NCBI RefSeq assembly: GCF_964340395.1
Contig: NC_135562.1
Coordinates: forward strand, 20,856,626-20,920,625
DNA: 64,000 bases
From: Glandiceps talaboti
Taxonomy: Eukaryota > Hemichordata > Enteropneusta > Spengelidae
Reading direction: 5' to 3'
The position numbers and the translations under genes are program-made. The notes below the pieces were generated by a model that was given only the letters and a program-made list of their open reading frames with translations, ran no database searches and was not told where the DNA came from. This document shows positions 11,632 to 24,594 of this stretch, piece by piece (the first letter of the stretch is position 1; each line of letters opens with the position of its first letter).

Positions 11632-14600
11632 ATGGCATCAAGAAAGGACAAACCTGTTAACGTTAGCAGAGGAGAGGCCATGGCAAGAATGAAGAAAGGT
11701 GAATTTGTTAGAGGACCAACGGCATTTCATGATTATGTCACAGGTAAGTATTGATATTCAAATAATATATCATGTTCCCATGACAACTGATCAATGTGAT
11801 CTGGTTTTAGTATGATTCTTATGAATGCTGGTGTATATGAAAATAAGAGATGGGGATACAGTTGTATAATAAATATCATCGACATCCAAGTCATCACAAC
11901 AAAAGGAGACAACATGGTATTAAATAGGATATAAGAATCTCAGCGATCACCCATATCATTATATATATATACTTTACAGCTCAAGCAGCCTTTCTAAATA
12001 GTGAATAACTACCCCACTAAATAGTAGTGGTCTGAGATTTGCCTGATGTCAGTTTGGTGTTAACATAGAGCTGATGCTGGCCCCTTCGACTGCCTAAATA
12101 ATCACACTGTGATACACATGCTGGTGAGATGTTAATGGCTGCTTATGGACATCAAACCTTTCATTGGACAACATGATAAATAGCCTTTGATAATTTGTCA
12201 GAGTATCATACAAAAATCAACTTATAGGAGCATTTACAAATGCATTATAAATACTGCTCAATGTTAATCTGTGTGATGAATTATTTTCACAGCTGATGGA
12301 TCAAGTGGCTTTAAGGCAGAGAAGAATCGTTATCATTTGTATATATCCTTAGCCTGTCCATGGGCACATCGTACTCTGATTGTGAGAAAACTAAAAGGTC
12401 TTGAAGACGTCATATCAACCACTTGTGTTGATTGGTTATTGACTCATGGCGGTTGGAATTTTACAGACAAGGTAAAAAGTTAAACTTAAATTTATTTATG
12501 AACTTAAGTGAGTAAATCAAGTGAAAGTGCTAACTCAAGATTAAGTAGCCCATGCACTCATACATCATAGATCAGTTATTATATGTTTATCTAGGATATC
12601 ACATATTTTATGAATATAGAACTGCACTGTACATTCTTTGACATGATTTGGAGTACTACATGCAATACTCATTGGCATAGTACAAGATAATGTGTTTAAG
12701 CATAGTACACTGTCATATGTGCAAGAAATCACTGGTATATAAATGTTACACTACCAAATGAGAAAGACTACAGTGTTTGAATAAATAGACTACACAATTT
12801 ATTTACAGCTCATACAGTGTTTTTGTAATTACACAAATAAGGCAAACACCTGATATGTTTAGAGTTAATCTCACTGTGAACACAAATAAACGGATTTGTG
12901 TTTGAATCTTCCTTGTTTCATCTGACAGTGATGTTGAGTTGTGTTCACTGTAGTGAGATCAAATGTATCATTTTATATGCATGCACACTATCAATGTCTG
13001 TATTTTGTATTTTGTTGGGACAAAAAACCTTGTGTGAGATGTATAAATCCCCCATTGTACTCTACAGTCACTCTGTTTTGGTAGTAACTTATTGTACTCT
13101 ACAGTCACTCTGTTTTGGTAGCAACTTATTAGTATTCCCATCATTCAATATCTATCTACATATAGAACTGCTTTAATTTAAGGGTACATACTAAAATGTA
13201 AGGTCATTATTTGATGTCAAAATTAGTTGGAGATAGTTAAAGGATGGCATTATTAAGCATAAATTTGATAGTTACATCATAGACGTTGGAGGTGAAACCA
13301 ATGCATGTAAATTACACTGCAGTTATTGACTCATGTCTCTCGTTACTATTGCGATATACATGTACAGTATAGACTCTAGCATTTGGTATGTAAAGTATAT
13401 GTATAGACCCTACATGAGTGCATGGTTGAAGTACATTTGATATATGAACTTAATTTCTACCGCTAATTCTAATCAATCACATGAATCTATCAATCCATGC
13501 ATGTGTACAGCCTTTAGTTAATGATGTTTATTTGATCTCTGTTATAGAAACCTAAGTGTACTAAGGATCCTCTGTTTAATGCCACTTATCTTAGTGAAAT
13601 TTATTTCAAAGCTGATCCTGGTAAGTTTATCGCAATTTCATTCCTCAAATATTGTTCATTGTGCTATTGACTTATCTTTACACAGTCTACACTAGACAAC
13701 TCCATTTACAAAAAATAGAAATAAAATTTTTATATATTAAGTGAGTGGTAACATTTTGAAATGCAAGAATTATATTAAATAAAAGAAAATCCACTTTGTG
13801 ACTATAAACATTTCTATTAGAATAACTGATTCTGGAATTAATTTCTTCCATTCACATCAGCCAACTTACGAGACTTCTCAAAATGCCATTATTGCTATGA
13901 GTTCTAGTTAGAAGTTTTCACTTATGATATACTTACTTTCTTCAGGTTATTGGAGTATCACAGTGGTTATTTTTATAGTTTATTTTCTTCCAAATAAACC
14001 CCCCAAATGTTAAGACTTTTGAAATGTTCATTAATCTTAAAGTTACCATATGGATGAGGATTGGGGTATTTATTTTGGATTTTTATTGTGGCTTCCTGCT
14101 TGAAAAATCAATTTGGAACAACATTGACAAAGTCTGCCTTTGTAACTGAATACATCACAAAAAGCTAAAAAACCGTATACAAAGTTTGGTATTATATGTA
14201 CAATAACAAACCTTTTACACATTTATTAATCTTCTGCAATTTATTGAGTTACAAACAAGGACTTGGCATATATTGTTTCACATTCATTTTTCAAGTAGGA
14301 AGCCATTTTAAAATTGTTGTGTAAATTGAAAATCCAAAATAATTACCCCAATCCTGATCCCAATGGCCACTTTAACCTCATTAACTTTTCAATCATAATG
14401 ATAAAACTAAATATGTACATACATATACCTTATTCAGGTTACTAGAGTAGATATACACACTTACAATAATGGAGCATTGTAAATTTATTTATTTCCAAAT
14501 CAGTGCATTCTAAAATATATTTATAAACCTAGTTGACTTATCATTTATGGTGATAAAAAGTAAATATGTATTTGTACAAATGTTTCATTTTATTTGGATT

Positions 14601-17600
14601 AGTTATCCACTCTCTAAGAATGTGTCATTCTAACTTCATATATATATCCAATCTGTTCTTATTTCTGAAGAATAAATCATACTAAACCATGGTAATAAAA
14701 GTTATTTATATTATTTTTCAGGTTATTGGGGAGGTTATACTGTTCCAGTGTTGTTTGACAAGAAAACTAACACAATTGTCAATAATGAATCCAGTGAAAT
14801 CATCAGGATGTTAAATACTGAGTTTAATGCATTCTGTAAAACTGAAAAACAGAAGAAATTAGATCTGTATCCTGAACATTTGAGAGAGAAGATTGATGAA
14901 GTGAATGATTGGATTTATCCGTAAGTATTTCATCCTGTAATATTTGCAAGATAGAAAAGAGTCATTGAGTCATTTCTTGGAAAGATGTAAATATGGTCCT
15001 ATTGGACTACATGCTAGTATTGATTCCATACAGTGTCACATATTCTGCTTTGCATGCACAACTCAGGGGATGATAGTCACCTGATGGTAATAAGTAATGC
15101 ATGCATAACTCAGGATAATTGTCATCTGCCAGTATGGATGCACTATCCAGGGGGGATGGTTGTCACCTGACTGTGCCCAAGGAAAACTTTCTGTATACCA
15201 TTGATGTCCTCTGAAAGTACTCACGAGAGGTCAACATGCCCTTCCATTATTTCATGATGATATTAATAGTTGAAATGCAATAAAGACAAAACAAGGCTAA
15301 ATGTAACTATACACATACAGTGTCCTCTCACACAATATATTTTGGAACTAGTAAATCAACTTTAGTTCAAGATGATTAAATGCCAGTACAAGCTGCAACT
15401 GAAGATATTTTAAACATTTACTTAGACATAATGACTTACTTGTAGTATCGTACACCCTGAAAAATGTGTGTATGCTATGATGATGACTATACATATATAA
15501 TATGGTACAATAAGTCCAATCCAATTTATTTTAGGGTCCGTACCCAAAAATCAGCTCCTCGATGCAATCATGATTTTGTCCTATTACTTAGTCTGGATCA
15601 AATTGACCGCTAATTAACCTGACAAAATTATTGATATTTTAACAATTTTCAGTGAATATATTGTTGGTTGTCAGATCAAAATAATAATACTACTGTTATA
15701 CCTCGTGCAGCTTTAATAGAGATTCTCATTTTTCTTTGTAAGGTATCAAAACAGTAAACAACTGGAAAAGAGGTCTTTCTGCAGTTTTATAAAATTATGA
15801 TTTCTTTAGGTGGTTGTGACTTTGAGTGAAATAAATATCAGTTATGATGCTCTGCACTTGACCTTTTAACCTATTTACCAATCAACTGTAGATTGGGTAT
15901 ATAATATGATAATATTACTACCGATATATACTTGTGGTAAATTATATGATAATAACTATAATCTGTCTAAATGTCTTTACAAGGTATGTTAATAATGGAG
16001 TGTACCGTAGTGGTTTTGCTAGAAGCCAAGAGGCCTATGATGATGCTGTTACAACACTGTTTAAACACCTAGACAAGGTATGGTTTCACTTTAGATTTAT
16101 TATTACTGTATGTACAAACATTTTAGCAGAGAGAGACAAGGTATGGTTTCACTTTAGATCTATTATTACTGTATGTACAAACATTTTAGCAGAGAGAGAC
16201 AAGGTATGGTTTCACTTTAGATCTATTATTACTGTATGTACAAACGTTTTAGCAGAGAGAGACAATTTTGGATTGTTTTTGCAAAGGTGCTAGAACCCCA
16301 GTAATATCAAAAGAAAACCAAAAATAATTTGGCATAGATTTCCATGTCAGATAATGTCAAGCACTTATAAGGTTCATTCTGATTGGTCAGATAATGTCAA
16401 GCACTTATAAGGTTTATTCTGATTGGTTAGAAAAGAAAGGAAACAAGCACATCTATTGGCTGTATTGTTAATGAGCGATAGGTATGATATGCATGTTTTC
16501 CAATCAGTGGCAACCTTGGAATAGCTTCACATCACCCCTAGCCAATCAGTGGCAACCTTGTAATAGCTTCACATCACCCCTTGCCAATCAGTGGCAACCA
16601 TGTAATATTAGCTTCACATCACCCCTTGCCAATCAGTGGCAACCATGTAATAGCTTCACATCACCCCTAGCCAATCAGTGGCAACCATGTAATAGCTTCA
16701 CATCACCCCTAGCCAATCAGTGGAAACCTTGTAATAGCTTCACATCGCCCTTACACCTTACCATAATTTCTGTAAGAACCCCACAAAAACACATGTAAAA
16801 CTACATGTACTTGACATGTACGTGTGCCCTAAGTGTGCAAATTTATTTTTGGTAGATCAATGATGAGTGACACTTTTGCAAACAAACTGAAGAATTGCAA
16901 TATTTAATACAGGAGCATGCTTTTATTGTATGTGAAATGTAACCAATAATGATGCTAATGCGTCTCCAGGCATGTGTATTCATGCAATATTAAATCACTC
17001 ATGACAAATATGGTTCCATTGGTGGAATTATGTAGAAGAGCGCCACCAATGGCATAAGTGTGAACAGATTGTAACACTATTTGGAATTCTTTCAGGTTGA
17101 AGAAATTTTATCCAAGAGTCGTTATTTGACTGGTAATACACTGACAGAAGCCGACATCAGATTGTTTCCAACATTAGTGAGATTTGATACTGTCTATGTG
17201 GGACATTTTAAGGTAAGCAGATCACAGGTTGAATTCATACAATATAAGGGTATTGTAGTTTTGTCTTTGTATTGTATTCTCTACCTATAATGCCACCACA
17301 ATTCTGGTCTGAGGTGGAACCCACTGCCAACCACTGTTTGCTCACCAAGTATTGAGACTTTCAAGTCAAGACTAAAGACACACCTTTTTGAGAGAGTTTA
17401 TTTGAACTGTATTTATTGTAAAGCACCAGTGAGTATCACTTGATGGATACTAGGTACTATATAGATCTATCATCATTAGCTAACCGAAGCTAATTACTTT
17501 TATTATAACAATTCAGAATTCAAACTTTATAGTTATATAAAGTTATATACATAAACGTACATACTTTATATACATAAACGATTCAATGACACAATTTTGT

Positions 17601-18424
17601 CTATGTACAAATTAAAGACACTTATATTAACCTTTTTGAAATAATGCAGTCCATATTCTAAATGTCTTTTATTCTTTCCCTTTCATATCTGCAGTGTAAC
17701 AAGAAACGCGTTGTAGATTATCCAAACATTTGGGGATTTGTACGTGATCTTTACCAGATGGTTGGTGTAGCAGAAACCTGTGACCAGGAACACATGCAAA
17801 AACATTACCAGGTTTGTGAATTTCATTGCATGTCAATATTATTGCTTATCAATCAGCTGATTTGCATGCAAAATTATAGTTTATCTGACCAGAATATAAA
17901 TATATAGCTTGTTTATTTTTGTACTAATTTGCATATCACTGAAATCATTTGCATAACTTATAAATTACCTCTTGTACATGTATATTGTGATTGGCCTATC
18001 AACTGGGTCTCACCAGTATCAGTTTTCTCAATTCTCTGATTATTCAAATTAGTCCTAAAACGGATACATATATTGGTTTACTTTATTCAAACTTTGAAAT
18101 TTGGAATTAAATTCTGTTGAGTAAAAACATGCTCTCATGATGACTTCACGGATGGTAAACAATAATTTCATTTTTTGAGAATAATAAAATCAGGTCATGC
18201 TATCCTGATAAATATGTGCAGCATAGTATGTGATGTATTATTACACAACTATGAAGTAATATGGAATTTGAACCTGTCTCTTGTACACCGATAGCCCATT
18301 CATTACAATATTTGTATTCATTTTACAGCAAAGTCATTCAAGTATAAATCCATATGGAATTGTTGCCATTGGTCCAGATGTTGATTTTGATGCACCACAC
18401 GATAGGGATAGATTTAGCAAATGA
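11632..18424 (+). CDS. Glutathionyl-hydroquinone reductase (Xi-class GST), eight exons, 328 aa
   Basis: Family members reduce glutathionyl-hydroquinones through a catalytic cysteine. The coding exons are 11632-11743, 12293-12471, 13548-13620, 14722-14920, 15984-16077, 17096-17212, 17695-17811 and 18329-18424. Every intron is GT-AG, and the exons sum to 987 nt in frame. The N-terminal thioredoxin-like part reads [15 protein letters not shown], placing the catalytic Cys at residue 59 in the CPWAHR motif typical of Xi GSTs. The C-terminal helical domain has [45 protein letters not shown] and the ending [15 protein letters not shown]. Length and motif order match the ECM4/YqjG family, and no residue looks lost. 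No targeting peptide is visible, so a cytosolic protein is likely. The family is best known from bacteria, fungi and plants; several introns and animal-type surroundings argue against contamination. The fifth donor lies in a tandem triplication. Confidence 0.93.
14037..14375. mobile_element. MITE copy 1 (long-TIR, 339 bp) in reductase intron 3
   Basis: It begins ttaaagttaccatatggatg and ends with the near-complement, aatggccactttaa. The inner halves also mirror each other (ggcttcctgcttgaaaaatc against attcatttttcaagtagg), so the whole element folds back. A second copy is at 25574-25937. Confidence 0.75.
16072..16266 (+). repeat. 63-bp tandem triplication spanning the exon 5 donor site
   Basis: The exon-intron junction gacaag|gtatggtttcac recurs at 16078, 16141 and 16204, exactly 63 bp apart. 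Reading through into the first and second extra copies adds 21 residues each time without a stop. Confidence 0.85.
16490..16760. repeat. 42-bp minisatellite, about six units, in reductase intron 5
   Basis: The unit contains ccaatcagtggcaacc and agcttcacatcacccc. One unit has a 3-bp insertion. The plus-strand frame stays open because 42 is a multiple of three. Confidence 0.9.
17305..17430 (+). mobile_element. LINE fragment: 3' end of a reverse-transcriptase ORF
   Basis: From 17315 the plus strand reads WNPLPTTV, then [18 protein letters not shown]. This is the signature of the C-terminal end of CR1/L2/Rex-like LINE ORF2 proteins. It is a short, 5'-truncated relic between exons 6 and 7 of the reductase. 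Confidence 0.7.
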
Positions 18425-18557
18425 CCAAGAGGTAAGTACTTACCCACAGTTCTGTGTTCCTATGATTTTGGTAGAATGTTATGGTCTTAGGGTAGATTTC
18501 AAGAGATTTTGGGATGATTATTATTATGTAAATTTGTTGTCATGTTTTCTAGGAGTT

Positions 18558-18605
<48 letters not shown>

Positions 18606-19165
18606 ATATCTGTATTAAGGTTGATACAAAAAATCCAGTATTGGTGTTTTGCAGTCAAGGCATCTTAAAAATACAATCTATAAGTTTTACTTGATATCTC
18701 AATATCACATATTATGTAATAAAGTTCCATCAATTGACTAAATATTGAAAAGTTACTGAAGCTATTTTGCTACCAGCATTTTTTCATATTTTTATTTGAT
18801 ACCATTCTTTAAATCACAGTTTAAATTAGAGAGTGTCTATCTTTCCTATTACAGGTACTGGAGAATCTTTGACTGGGAGTGAAAGAGATCCTTCTTCTTC
18901 TATCTGTGCACTTGTTTGATGAATGATTTGAGGGACAGCAGAAGACTAACAATGACTTGTGTGCTTGTATCTGGATACATGTAGATGAAAGTGAAGATAA
19001 TGCAGTGTTAATGCACCTAAAATGAGGTTTTATAACAGAACATTTAGTGTAACATAATCTATTATCGCATAAATTTATACGCGATACCATCTATATTGTA
19101 TAAAGAATTTAACAGACAAAACACGGATGAGATATCACTACATTTACTGGATTTGAAATAAATAT
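18425..19165 (+). other. Reductase 3' UTR with a probable intron and polyA signal
   Basis: Eight bases after the stop, a strong donor (gaggtaagtac, cut at about 18432) pairs with an acceptor near 18854 (tcctattacag), suggesting a 3' UTR intron that holds a (CA)n tract at 18562-18602. An AATAAA signal lies at 19157-19162. If the intron is real, the stop codon sits close to the final junction, within the roughly 50-nt limit, so nonsense-mediated decay is not expected. Confidence 0.55.
19157..19162 (+). terminator. Candidate polyadenylation signal of the reductase gene
   Basis: AATAAA in an AT-rich context about 730 bp after the reductase stop codon. Confidence 0.5.
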
Positions 19166-19359
19166 CTTATTCTAAATTATCACATCGTATCATAAAACAG
19201 CATTTGTTTCCACCCCACCTGAATATATGTTACAAATTCAATGAAACACTTTAAATTATATAATTTATGCATAATGTAGTGTGCTGACTATTTGTATTGG
19301 CTAGGGTATGTGGGTGGCAGACAAAAGATAATGCCTTATATGGGCATGAGATTAATACA

Positions 19360-19740
19360 GTTTTAACCTAATATGGGCATCAGGGAAAGGATAACCCCCA
19401 TATTGGGCTAAGAATTTAATAGTTTTAACCTAATATGGGCATCAGGGAAAGGATAACCCATATATGGCCATGAGATTAATGAAGTTCAAATTATTATGGC
19501 CTTAAAAAATGACTTCATATTTGGCACTTTTCTAAGCAGTAAGTTGAACCTAGGTTTATATTTGATATATTAAGCATTTCTTGCCGTAACATGCGTAAGT
19601 TGTATGTAAATTTTCACTTTGTATTTTGTGGTATGTCAGTGGATACTGTATGTAATTTTCACTTTGTATTTTGAGGTATGTGAGTGGATACTGTATGTAA
19701 TTTTCACTTTGTATTTTGTGGTATGTCAGTGGACACTATG
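19360..19740. repeat. Two short tandem repeats (about 61 bp x2, 45 bp x3)
   Basis: The phrase ttttaacctaatatgggc recurs at 19361 and about 19423. A 45-bp unit with ttttcactttgtattttg recurs at 19611, 19656 and 19701. Confidence 0.85.
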
Positions 19741-20279
19741 GATTATTATTCATGTTTATGACTGTAACTATGTGAAATAATATGGAATAAAATCCTACCA
19801 CTTGTAGTGGTAATTACTCAAAGTAACATGTTGTATTTTAGACTCTCATTGTCTGGTGTTAAAATGGCCTTTTCAAGTCATGTGAAAATTTAACTTTGAA
19901 GAAAATCTTAAAATGTGAAAGAGTATGAGCAGGGATGAGCAAAGCCTGTGGTCTTATATCTGGGAAGCACTGATTTGTTGCCATAATTAATCAATTAGAC
20001 CTCAGAAAAATACAAATAGACCAGGAGACCATAACAATCAAACTCTGTTCCACACACCAGTGCAGACTCGTGAGAAATTTACAATAACAATGTATGAACA
20101 CTGTAAGATATCCACTATAAGTGAAGTAACTATAACAATGGCATGTTGGTTAACACACAATATTTAATGATACCAATTTGGATACATGTTCTGATTTTTT
20201 GTTACCATAAATATAAATTAATGTTCAAAAGAATCTCCTAGGACACAACGACCATCAAATCTGACTGTAGGGCCACTAG

Positions 20280-20670
20280 ACATTTTGAGTCACCAGTCTG
20301 GGAACCACTAAGTTTCAAAGTTGATTTGCTCACCCCTGGTAAATTACTATAGTCACCAGTCTGGGAACCACTAAGTTTCAAAGTTGATTTGCTCACCCCT
20401 GGTAAATTACTATAGTCACCAGTCTGGGAACCACTAAGTTTCAAAGTTGATTTGCTCACCCCTGGTAAATTACTATAGTCACCAGTCTGGGAACCACTAA
20501 GTTTCAAAGTTGATTTGCTCACCCCTGGTAAATTACTATAGTCACCAGTCTGGGAACCACTAAGTTTCAAAGTTGATTTGCTCACCCCTGGTAAATTACT
20601 ATAGTCACCAGTCTGGGAACCACTAAGTTTCAAAGTTGATTTGCTCACCCCTGGTAAATTACTAGTATTC
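20280..20670 (-). repeat. 63-bp minisatellite, six nearly perfect units
   Basis: Units contain gtcaccagtctgggaacc and cacccctggtaaattac. On the minus strand the 21-codon unit stays open (KLSGSQTGDYSNLPG), giving an apparent 148-codon frame. The almost complete identity between units points to recent expansion. I do not regard it as a gene. Confidence 0.93.
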
Positions 20671-21838
20671 ATTAAGTGGCACAAGCTGAGTTTATAAGCT
20701 TTTTACTCAAGTGAATCTTACATAAAACTTTGATTAACATATTCTAGTTTATGTTGATGCATGTCTTCTATAACATTACAATTTCTGTTCTGGCATTATT
20801 AGAACTATTAATGGCATAGTAGAGAGTTCCTATACATTTTTTGATATGCATATTAAATAAATGACATCATTGGATCATTCGTAAATGATATCTTAATGCC
20901 AGGTTTGAGTTCATTCAATTGCAAGTGATGGTTCAGTATACATAAGTAGAATATTACAATTCCCTTACCTTTTTGATATGCACAAAAAATGACATCCCAA
21001 AAACATATAAACTCAGCTTGTGTCCCTTTAAATCATTGCAAATAACAGTCTGAGGAAAATATTCATTTCAGTGATAGAGTCCTTAACTTGAAGGTACAAA
21101 GCATGAACCACCAAAATTACTGAGTAACTGTTAACAAACAATTGTCATTTCACTTGAAGTATAGAAATAATCAAAGTCTAATTTACAAAAAATTAGTGAT
21201 GTAATTCACCAAAGTTACTATGTGTAATTTGTCATGTCATGTGCCTGAATTAGTTAATATCACTCTTAAAACCCACATGTTTTTTGAGTGTGTAAATATT
21301 GGGTCTCTAAAAAAAGGTGATATATTTGTACTTTAAGAATCTAGTATTAAGACTTCAATATACGGTTGAATATGTATAAAAGTTATTGTATGTTGTGTAC
21401 TGGCCTGTATAACAATACTGCACAGTATAATCACATCCAAGGTGACAAGCAGCGATTTATTTTTGGTGAAGTGTCCTATTTTTTCATGGAATTTGTTAAA
21501 ATATGTACAAATTCCCATACATTTAAATTTTGAAATCAGGTCAAAATATTGTTTTTGTCAGGAACATGTTACTACATGATTGGCATGTCACAGATAAATT
21601 GCAGATAAATTGAAACAAATTATTAATGGTCATTAGTTGCCATCAGTATGGTTACATAAAAAAGCAACTTTTTTCCAGCATTTTTATGATTCACTGTAGG
21701 AAAATGCAAATGACTTACATTTGTAATGGGTGTTGTCACTACAAATTGAAAGATGCCGGAGTACTGACAAGACACCTAGTCTTATACTTGTATTTCCTGA
21801 CTAAAGAAAAATACCGGCTACCTGCACAAGTTTAGATA
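20671..21838. other. Non-coding stretch, nothing recognised
   Basis: AT-rich sequence with only short open frames and no repeat or motif I could identify. Confidence 0.5.
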
Positions 21839-21839
21839 G

Positions 21840-22195
21840 GAGTCATGATGGGTGAATGCTTAGCGTGACCGGCTTGGAATCTACAGGTTGCAGGTTCAAG
21901 CCCAGTCGCTGCCTGCTGTTTGTTTCTGAGTGGCTAAAGTCCTTGGGCAAGATTTGAACCACGACTGTGCTTCAGTAAACCCAGCTGTATAATTGGGGAC
22001 CTGGTAGGATGTAGGTTGCAATGTGAAGGCTTTAATCCTATGCGCTGAAATGGCTGCAATGGATTGTATGCTCCCCGGGGAGTTGAGGAAGACTAAAGGG
22101 CCATTGTGCCGTTCTGATCCGAGCCAGGGGTAATAAATTGTAAAGCGCTTTGAGCATGGAGTGGGAAAGCGCTATATAAGAACCCAACATTATAG
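21840..22195 (+). mobile_element. tRNA-derived SINE
   Basis: Near the 5' end is a pol III promoter-like pair: a box A-like tagcgtgaccggc, and box B ggttcaagccc at about 21893. The 3' part ends with gcgctttgagc and aaagcgctatataagaa, a tail widespread in SINEs mobilised by L2/CR1-type LINEs. The element is about 350 bp. Confidence 0.75.
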
Positions 22196-22419
22196 GAACA
22201 AAGTAGGACAATAATGGTGATTATGAACGTTTTGACTAAATATTGAGCACCAAATGATGTGGACATGCATTATTAGATGACCGGGGTATAAATTCTGTAT
22301 TTTCTAATCAAACAAATACAATTTGTTTGATATACATTTCTGCTGAATCTCAAAAGGCAATGTGACCAACAGCAAAAATCATCAACTAACTCAGAATAGT
22401 TTCCTCCCCCAACGGGCCA

Positions 22420-23235
22420 TGTGCATGATTTATCAAATGTGTCAAAATGTGTTCAAATGAAAATGATTGCATCAGAGATGTGGGTTTTGGGTCGAAAAAT
22501 GTGATTTTTGGTCAAAAAAACCTAAACTCCAACACTGCTGGGCAGATTGGCATGAAATTTGGTGGGTCCATTCTTAGATGTGAGTACATTCAGATTTGTT
22601 CATGACATGATGATTCCCTTAGTAATATGCAAATTAGGGATAAAAATGTGTCTTTTTGGTCAAAAACCTATAATTCCAAAACTACTCAGCAGATTGGGCT
22701 GAAATTGAAGAGGGATACATCTGTGGGTGTATAAATGAAGAAATATGAAGCATATAATGATCTCATAAGTAATATACAAATTACGTGTAAAAATGTGATT
22801 TTTAGTCAAATATTTATATCTCAAAAAGTACTTGGTCAATGAGACTGAAACCTGGTGAGATGTTTCTAGAAGTGTTATTCTGCAGATTTTCTTCAAAATA
22901 TTTTGACATAATTGCCCCTAGCAACCATGACTATGCCCTTAGCAACAACCGAATGACAGTATATTTTGCTCAAACAACAACATCATCTGTTAGGCAAGTG
23001 AGTAAACATTCAAAAAATGTATGCAAATTTGCCTAGCAACAAGACAACGCCCATAGCAACAACCAAATGATCATGTATAGTGCAAAGATAACAATATGGT
23101 TGGATAGGCAACTGGATAGTCATTCAGCAAATGAACACCTATTGTTAGCATGGACTAGCATATGGATAAACATTTTTTTAAAGTGTACACGCCATTGGCA
23201 GTATTTTTTACATTTCTCATTACCTTTTCATGCCA
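22420..23235 (+). repeat. Dispersed repeat family copy, plus orientation
   Basis: This contains repeated blocks such as tttttggtcaaaaa, cagattggcatgaaatttgg and cctagcaaccatgac. The same blocks occur in the same order on the opposite strand at 32490-33930. It is an old mobile-element family whose class I cannot assign. Confidence 0.75.
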
Positions 23236-23779
23236 ACTATGGGTCGGTCGGTCGATTTAAATAAAAGATTAAAAACAAAAAATCCTTTTCCTCCTCTTTC
23301 CTGATCTTCTTTTCATTGGATTCCTGGTAACAAGCCCCTACACAATTGGTATGTTCTCAGCCCCCTACTTGAATATTCAACTTCTGTCATGAAAGAAATA
23401 CTCTCTTCATGAACAAGTGTTGTCATTGCCACCATGACTGTAAATGACATCAGCAGTCCAGACACTTGCTTATTCTTGCCAGAGAGGGCACTTTATCACA
23501 AAATATTAAGACAGGCAACATTTAAAACAATTATTTTGATGTTGGAGCTGAAAATTTGGTTCGGTCGGGTACTGAGAAACAGAAAAAAATAGGGTCACCC
23601 TTACTCAAGATAACCATGATAAAGCATTTGTTCGACTGATAAAGTATATGTGTGTGGTATTAAGTATAAGACTTGAGACTTATGCGAATTTGCCATCTTA
23701 CAAATGAAGTTACTGTTACATGACTTTTTATATGTATACACACTCAGATAACTTCAAATCAAATGCCATATTAAGTCAT

Positions 23780-24028
23780 AGAGATGTCAGACACACACAC
23801 ATACACACATACACACACATACATACATACATACATACATACATACATACACACACATACATATACACACACATACATACACACACATACATATACACAC
23901 ACATACATACACACATACATACATACATATACATACATACACACACACGCACACACACACACATACGCACGCACGCACACACATACATACATACATACAT
24001 ACATACATACATACATACATACATACAG
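23780..24028. repeat. (CACA/CATA)n microsatellite
   Basis: Mixed acac and catacata tetranucleotides over about 250 bp. Long open frames on both strands here are artefacts of the repeat. Confidence 0.97.
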
Positions 24029-24478
24029 TTGGGATGCAGAAGCAGACAAGTAATCTTTTTGTAGGAAAGAATTCGTTAATTCTCCCAGACTAGAGCCCCC
24101 CTCCTCCCCCTCCCAACCACTATTCAACCAATGTTGTGTTGATGAGAAGGTAGGGAGGGTTATGTATGAAAGTGGCAGTGGCAGACCACCAGACTTAATG
24201 AGAGAATATAGTCAGGGCAAGAAGGAAAACAAGTTTTATATCACCACAAAAACCAATAACTCAGTTGATCAATATCACACAAAATGTAAGTTTATGTAAC
24301 CACAAAATTAATCATTCAATTAAATAATCAATAAATCAATAAATTGATCGATCAATCAACCAATCAATCAATTACATGTCTGCTGATCCCTGTGGGTATA
24401 CAGACAAATATAAACTTAAGAATTTCCAAAACAATTATAGTATCAGCCAAAATTTCACGTTCTTCTTAACAACTCCAG

Positions 24479-24594
24479 GTGGAAGAGTTTCTGAATAAAC
24501 ATCGGTCTTTGACTAGTAATCACTTAACAGAGCAGACGTTAGACTTTTTACAACTTCATTCAGGTGTGATATCATCTTCGTTGGTCACTTCAAG
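24479..24594 (+). pseudogene. Isolated decayed copy of reductase exon 6
   Basis: This 116-nt segment is flanked by tccag on the left and gtagat on the right, as a spliced exon would be. It aligns end to end with the 117-nt exon 6 of the intact reductase gene at 17096-17212. It starts VEEFLNKHRSLTSNHLTEQ (intact: [19 protein letters not shown]). After a one-base deletion it continues in another frame as CDIIFVGHFK (intact: DTVYVGHFK). I found no companion exons within a few kilobases, so it is the remnant of a tandem gene or segment duplication. Confidence 0.75.

Noticed and set aside
16484-16798. 104-codon plus-strand ORF in reductase intron 5
   Set aside because: It consists of the 42-bp repeat translated; the intron is well defined by the flanking conserved exons.
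21840-21920. A tRNA gene on the plus strand
   Set aside because: The promoter boxes are there, but the sequence continues into a SINE body and the cloverleaf stems do not pair.
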